The notes below the pieces were generated by a model. The model saw only the letters and a program-made list of their open reading frames with translations, ran no database searches and had not been told where the DNA came from. This document shows, piece by piece, positions 60,742-64,000 of a stretch of DNA of 64,000 nt (its first letter is position 1; each line of letters starts with the position of its first letter). Position numbers and translations under genes: made by a program. This stretch comes from an uncultured Stenotrophomonas sp. (GTDB taxonomy: Bacteria; Pseudomonadota; Gammaproteobacteria; Xanthomonadales; Xanthomonadaceae), in assembly GCF_945952405.1 (NCBI RefSeq), contig NZ_CAMFIA010000006.1, positions 184,605 through 248,604 on the forward strand. The letters are read 5' to 3'.

Positions 60742-61770
60742 TCATTCGGCGCTGTTGTCACCCGCATTGGGCGCGCCGTCACCGGCGCTGCGATCGGTCA
60801 CGCCGTACAGTTCATGCAGCGCGGCATGGAACGAGGCCGGCAGCATCGGGCCGTGGCCGAGGCCATCGAACTCGCGGTAATGGACACTCAGTGCGGGCAC
60901 CTTGCCCAGCCGCTCGGACAGCTGCATCGCGGCATCCGGCGTGGCACCGCCGATACGCCGTAGGTGGGCGACCACGCGCGGATTGTTCATGTCGCGCTTG
61001 CCACGATCGCCGACGCGCTCGGCGCCACCCAGCATCAGCCACAGCGTTGCCGGCTGCCCATGCACGTTCTGCACGAACTGCTGTTCCGGGTCGCCCAGCG
61101 CCGCACCCTGGCTCCACCACAGCGACGGACTGGCCGCCAGGTAGGACTGGAACGCGGCCGGACGGGTGTACAGCGCATTGAGCACGAACAGCCCGCCCAG
61201 CGAGTGGCCCCATAGCGATTGCTGCTGCGTATCGATGCGTGCGCGACGCTCGACTTCAGGCTTGATGCGGCGCTCGATGACATCGAGGAAGGCCGCGGCG
61301 CCACCGCCGACGGCCTGGGTCGTACCGCCCTCATCGTCGGCGCGGTCGATCCATGCGGTGTAGTCGCGGGTGCGTGCCTTGGAATCGATGCGCAGGTCGT
61401 TGTCATAACCGATCAGCACCAGTACCGGCGGCGCCTTGCGTGCAGCCAGCTCGGCCAGCAGCGGCTGATCCAGCACCATGGCCACCGCATTGCCATCCAG
61501 CGCGTACAGCACCGGCAGCGGCGCCTTCCCGGCCTTGGCCGGTATCGCCAGGTTGACCCGCCAGCGCCGCTGCTGGTCCGGGCTGTCCACCACGAAATGT
61601 TCGAATCGATAGGCGGCAGCCGGCTCATCGAGCACGGTGCGGCCGATCTTCTGCAGCGGATTGCGCTGCTGCGCATGTGCGTACGGGGTAGCCAGGAGCA
61701 GACCCATCATCAAGGCGGCCAGGCCGCGGGCCAGCGGACCACGGCGCGAAGGCAGGACGAAATGCTTCAT
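60742..61770 (-). CDS. Periplasmic alpha/beta hydrolase of the siderophore-esterase type (IroE/Fes-like)
   Basis: This 342-residue exported hydrolase has a signal peptide (LAALMMGLLLATPYAHA), the nucleophile elbow GHSLGGL near 195, and a late GLGHGPM with the likely catalytic His near 310. The overall pattern (LYALDGNAVAM, RDYTAW) is that of esterase D/IroE-type enzymes that cleave ferric catecholate siderophores. It is the first gene of the iron operon and lies about 60 bp downstream of a Fur-like box. Confidence 0.85.
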   Translation of the reverse strand: MKHFVLPSRRGPLARGLAALMMGLLLATPYAHAQQRNPLQKIGRTVLDEPAAAYRFEHFVVDSPDQQRRWRVNLAIPAKAGKAPLPVLYALDGNAVAMVLDQPLLAELAARKAPPVLVLIGYDNDLRIDSKARTRDYTAWIDRADDEGGTTQAVGGGAAAFLDVIERRIKPEVERRARIDTQQQSLWGHSLGGLFVLNALYTRPAAFQSYLAASPSLWWSQGAALGDPEQQFVQNVHGQPATLWLMLGGAERVGDRGKRDMNNPRVVAHLRRIGGATPDAAMQLSERLGKVPALSVHYREFDGLGHGPMLPASFHAALHELYGVTDRSAGDGAPNAGDNSAE

Positions 61771-61828
61771 CAGCGGCGGCAGGAGCGGCCCAGGGCCGCC
61801 GGTTCACAAGGGACCGCAGTCTACCTCA

Positions 61829-61847
61829 AACGCGAATGATTATCACA
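61829..61847 (-). promoter_or_regulatory. Fur-box-like site upstream of the iron operon
   Basis: Read on the minus strand the site contains GTGATAATCATTCGCG, close to the Fur consensus core GATAATCATT. It lies about 60-77 bp before the esterase start. It implies repression by Fur-iron and induction of esterase, beta-propeller and hmuTUV under iron limitation. Confidence 0.75.
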
Positions 61848-61909
61848 TCGATCAAACGTCACACTGTGTATCACGCGCGCGACCATTGCCGAGCGTCATC
61901 GGCGCGCGC

Positions 61910-61928
61910 ATCCACGCGTGGCGTGGAC
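61910..61928. repeat. SMAG-like palindrome
   Basis: ATCCACGC-GTG-GCGTGGAC, one mismatch in the stem, is the inverted form of the repeat at 51505 and 51546. It lies just past the end of the DUF805 gene (61938) and may serve as its terminator. Confidence 0.65.
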
Positions 61929-61937
61929 CTGCTGGGG

Positions 61938-62309
61938 TCAGGGGCCGGTCGGCACCGGACCGTAGGCGTTTTCCTGCGGCGTGCCCGGCAGCAGCGTGAA
62001 CACGAAGATCACCAGGCCGCCGAACGGAATGAAGGCCAGCAGGTACATCCAGCCCGACTGGTTGCAGTCATGCAGGCGGCGCACGGTGACGGCGATGACC
62101 GGCAGCAGGGTGGCCAGCCAGAACACGGTAAACAGAATGATCGACGCGATGCCCAGGCCATCGGACTGGATCACCAGCGCGGTGATGAGCGGCACCATCA
62201 GCACGGCGGAGATGATCAGGATGAACAGCTGGAACATCCAGTATTCCCGACGGTTGGCACGACCCTCGAACTGGGCGTAACGCTTCAACGGCAGAATCAT
62301 TTCCTGCAC
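61938..62309 (-). CDS. DUF805 family membrane protein
   Basis: GTG at 62309, with AAGGA eight bases upstream, is the best start; the internal ATG at 62300 has its Shine-Dalgarno too close. This gives 123 residues. LKRYAQFEGRANRREYWMFQLF, three membrane helices, and TVRRLHDCNQSGWMYLLAFIPFGGL fit DUF805 (YhaH/YqjF-like small inner-membrane proteins). Function is unknown. It stands alone on the minus strand between rarA and the iron operon. Confidence 0.88.
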   Translation of the reverse strand: MQEMILPLKRYAQFEGRANRREYWMFQLFILIISAVLMVPLITALVIQSDGLGIASIILFTVFWLATLLPVIAVTVRRLHDCNQSGWMYLLAFIPFGGLVIFVFTLLPGTPQENAYGPVPTGP

Positions 62310-62406
62310 GGCATCGATCCTTGATAAAGAGAAGCCGCGCAGTGTGCCAAACCGCGGATCCCGGAACAATGTGCAGCCGAGCATCGCTCGGCTTCCAGCT
62401 GCAGGA

Positions 62407-63768
62407 TCAACGACCCTTGGCGGCGCGCGCCGACGCGCGTTCGGCGCGCAGGCGATCCAGCTTTTCCTTCAACTTGATTTCCAGCCCACGCGGCACCGGG
62501 TTGTAGTACACGCGCTCGCCCATCGCATCCGGGAAGCCGGTCTGGTCCAGCGCAATGCCGCCCTCGGCATCGTGGTCGTACTGGTACTCGGCGCCGTAGC
62601 CCAGCTCCTTCATCAGCTTGGTCGGCGCGTTGCGCAGGTGCAGCGGCACTTCCTCGGTGCCACTCTCTCGCACATCGGCCTTGGCCTGGTTGAACGCCGC
62701 ATAGCCGGCATTCGACTTGGCGGTGCTGGCCAGGTACAGCACCAGCTGGGCAAAGGCGAGCTCGCCTTCCGGGCTGCCCAGCCGCTCGTAGATGTCCCAG
62801 GCCTCCAGCGCCATGCTCTGCGCGCGCGGATCGGCCAGGCCGATGTCCTCGATGGCCATGCGGGTCAACCGGCGTGCCAGGTAGGACGGATCGCAACCGC
62901 CATCCAGCATGCGGGTCAACCAGTACAGGGCAGCGTCGGGATTGGAGCTGCGCACCGACTTGTGCAGCGCCGAGATCTGGTCGTAGAACTGTTCGCCACC
63001 CTTGTCGAAGCGGCGGGTGCGGTCGGCCAGCACCTGGGTCAGGGTCTGCGGCGTGATGCGCCCGCCCTCCCCGCCCGCCAGCTCGGCGGCGATTTCCAGC
63101 AGGGTCAGCGCACGACGCACGTCACCATCGGCGGCCGTGGCGATTTCCAGCAGCAACTCCGGCGCAACCTCGATCCCCTCCCCGCCCAGGCCACGCTCGC
63201 GATCGCCGAGGGCGCGCTCCAGCGCTTCGACAATATCGGTCGGCGAGACCGCTTCCAGCACGTGCACACGGCAGCGCGACAACAGCGCCGAGTTCAACTC
63301 GAACGACGGGTTCTCGGTGGTGGCACCGACAAACAGGATGGTGCCGCGTTCGATGTGCGGCAGGAACGCGTCCTGCTGCGCCTTGTTGAAGCGATGCACC
63401 TCGTCGACGAACAGCACGGTACGGCGGCCCTCGGCGAAGCGCTGGGCGGCCTCGGCCAGCACCTGGCGCACCTCCGGCAGACCAGACAGCACGGCCGAGA
63501 TGGCGCGGAATTCGGCGTCCGAGTACTCGGCCAGCAGCAGCGACAGCGTGGTCTTGCCGCACCCCGGCGGGCCCCACAGGATCATTGAATGCACGCGGCC
63601 GGATTCGACCGCGCGGCGCAGCGCGCTGTCGGGCGCCAGCAGGCGCTTCTGCCCGACCATCTCGTCGAGGGTGCGCGGGCGCATGCGCTCGGCCAGCGGG
63701 CGCAGGTGTTCCCGATCGACGCTCAGCAGATCGGGGCCAGGGAATGAAGTGGAGCGATGTCTTGGCAC
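62407..63768 (-). CDS. rarA: Replication-associated recombination protein A (RarA/MgsA)
   Basis: GTG at 63768 (VPRHRSTSFPGPDLLSVD) gives 453 residues, the normal RarA length. Motifs are Walker A GPPGCGKTT, Walker B LFVDEVHR, ATTENPSF, RRFDKGGEQFYDQISA, the SSNPDAALYW block, and a full C-terminal tetramer domain with YGAEYQYDHDAEGG and ERVYYNPVPRGLE. RarA forms a clamp-loader-like tetramer that acts at stalled forks with SSB and recombination proteins. This canonical copy contrasts with the shortened one at 18602-19663. Confidence 0.94.
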   Translation of the reverse strand: MPRHRSTSFPGPDLLSVDREHLRPLAERMRPRTLDEMVGQKRLLAPDSALRRAVESGRVHSMILWGPPGCGKTTLSLLLAEYSDAEFRAISAVLSGLPEVRQVLAEAAQRFAEGRRTVLFVDEVHRFNKAQQDAFLPHIERGTILFVGATTENPSFELNSALLSRCRVHVLEAVSPTDIVEALERALGDRERGLGGEGIEVAPELLLEIATAADGDVRRALTLLEIAAELAGGEGGRITPQTLTQVLADRTRRFDKGGEQFYDQISALHKSVRSSNPDAALYWLTRMLDGGCDPSYLARRLTRMAIEDIGLADPRAQSMALEAWDIYERLGSPEGELAFAQLVLYLASTAKSNAGYAAFNQAKADVRESGTEEVPLHLRNAPTKLMKELGYGAEYQYDHDAEGGIALDQTGFPDAMGERVYYNPVPRGLEIKLKEKLDRLRAERASARAAKGR

Positions 63769-63850
63769 ACGCGCATTGTACCGCGCCGGGATGGCCACGA
63801 ATCCGGCAGTGCCGGTCCACCATCCATTGCCGATGAGGTCGCAGCAACCC

Positions 63851-64000
63851 CGGTAGTGCCGGCCGCTGGCCGGCAACCGAAATCACGTAATGCCGGCCAA
63901 CGGCCAGCATTACGCCTCCGCCATCAATTGCCGATGGGCTCGCAACAACCCCGGTAGTGCCGGCCGCTGGCCGGCAACCGAAATCACGTAATGCCGGCCA
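63851..64000. repeat. Tandem SMAG repeat, period 101 bp, truncated by the window end
   Basis: CGGTAGTGCCGGCCGCTGGC, the stem CCGGCCGCTGGCCGG and a second hairpin (GTAATGCCGGCC, then GGCCAGCATTAC) make one unit starting at 63851. An almost identical unit begins at 63952, and the flanking CAATTGCCGATG is repeated too. This is a dimeric SMAG element amplified in tandem upstream of rarA, continuing past base 64000. Confidence 0.85.

Noticed and set aside
1-64000. CRISPR arrays, tRNA or rRNA genes, insertion sequences
   Set aside because: I read for regularly spaced repeats, TTCGAAT-type tRNA arms and transposase motifs and found none that held up. A tRNAscan or ISfinder run would be decisive.

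Overview
The window looks like chromosomal DNA of a high-GC gammaproteobacterium of the family Xanthomonadaceae, most likely a Stenotrophomonas of the S. maltophilia group. This rests on gene content and on short GTAG-type palindromic repeats of the SMAG kind (51505-51564, 53793-53859, 61910-61928, 63851-64000). It is recollection and pattern recognition, not a database match. I see no rRNA, tRNA, CRISPR array, integrase or insertion sequence.

Layout. (1) 272-7432: a convergent cluster of unfamiliar genes. Four genes on the plus strand (three unknown proteins and a phage-tail-collar-domain protein) face a membrane Ser/Thr kinase with TPR repeats and its coupled partner. The two upstream regions share the element TGGCACGGTNTG. 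(2) 7797-11994: small stand-alone genes (DUF6265, AraC regulator, acetyltransferase, SDR, type II NADH dehydrogenase). (3) 12050-16444: a four-gene FUSC/HlyD/NodT efflux operon. (4) 16707-29056: a metabolic island with AraC and LysR regulators. Its core is a minus-strand operon: dienelactone-hydrolase-like protein, zinc alcohol dehydrogenase, FAD monooxygenase, VOC protein, SDR and, oddly, a shortened RarA-like AAA+ ATPase. A second hydrolase paralog at the far end has the same promoter motif.

(5) 29316-47833: a probable light and photo-oxidative-stress region. It holds TspO, a bacteriophytochrome kinase, an Rcp1-type response regulator, a hybrid kinase, an ECF sigma factor with a ChrR-type zinc anti-sigma factor, and a tightly coupled operon for membrane-lipid modification. 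That operon encodes a desaturase, an FAD oxidoreductase, DUF1365, two cyclopropane-synthase-like methyltransferases, DUF2878, DUF1295 and a lipocalin. A plausible reading is that red-light and singlet-oxygen sensing is coupled to lipid remodelling.

(6) 47941-56163: a class-C beta-lactamase-like serine hydrolase with a divergent ArsR-type regulator, SapC, an EF-G paralog (fusA2) with an attenuator-like leader, and a putative abortive-infection membrane protein in more AT-rich DNA. (7) 56350-61850: a Fur-type iron/heme operon (esterase, beta-propeller, HmuT, HmuU, HmuV). (8) 61938-64000: a DUF805 protein, canonical rarA and a tandem SMAG repeat running off the end. Candidates for something undescribed are cluster 1, the light/lipid island, the RarA-like gene in a catabolic operon, and the fusA2 leader.
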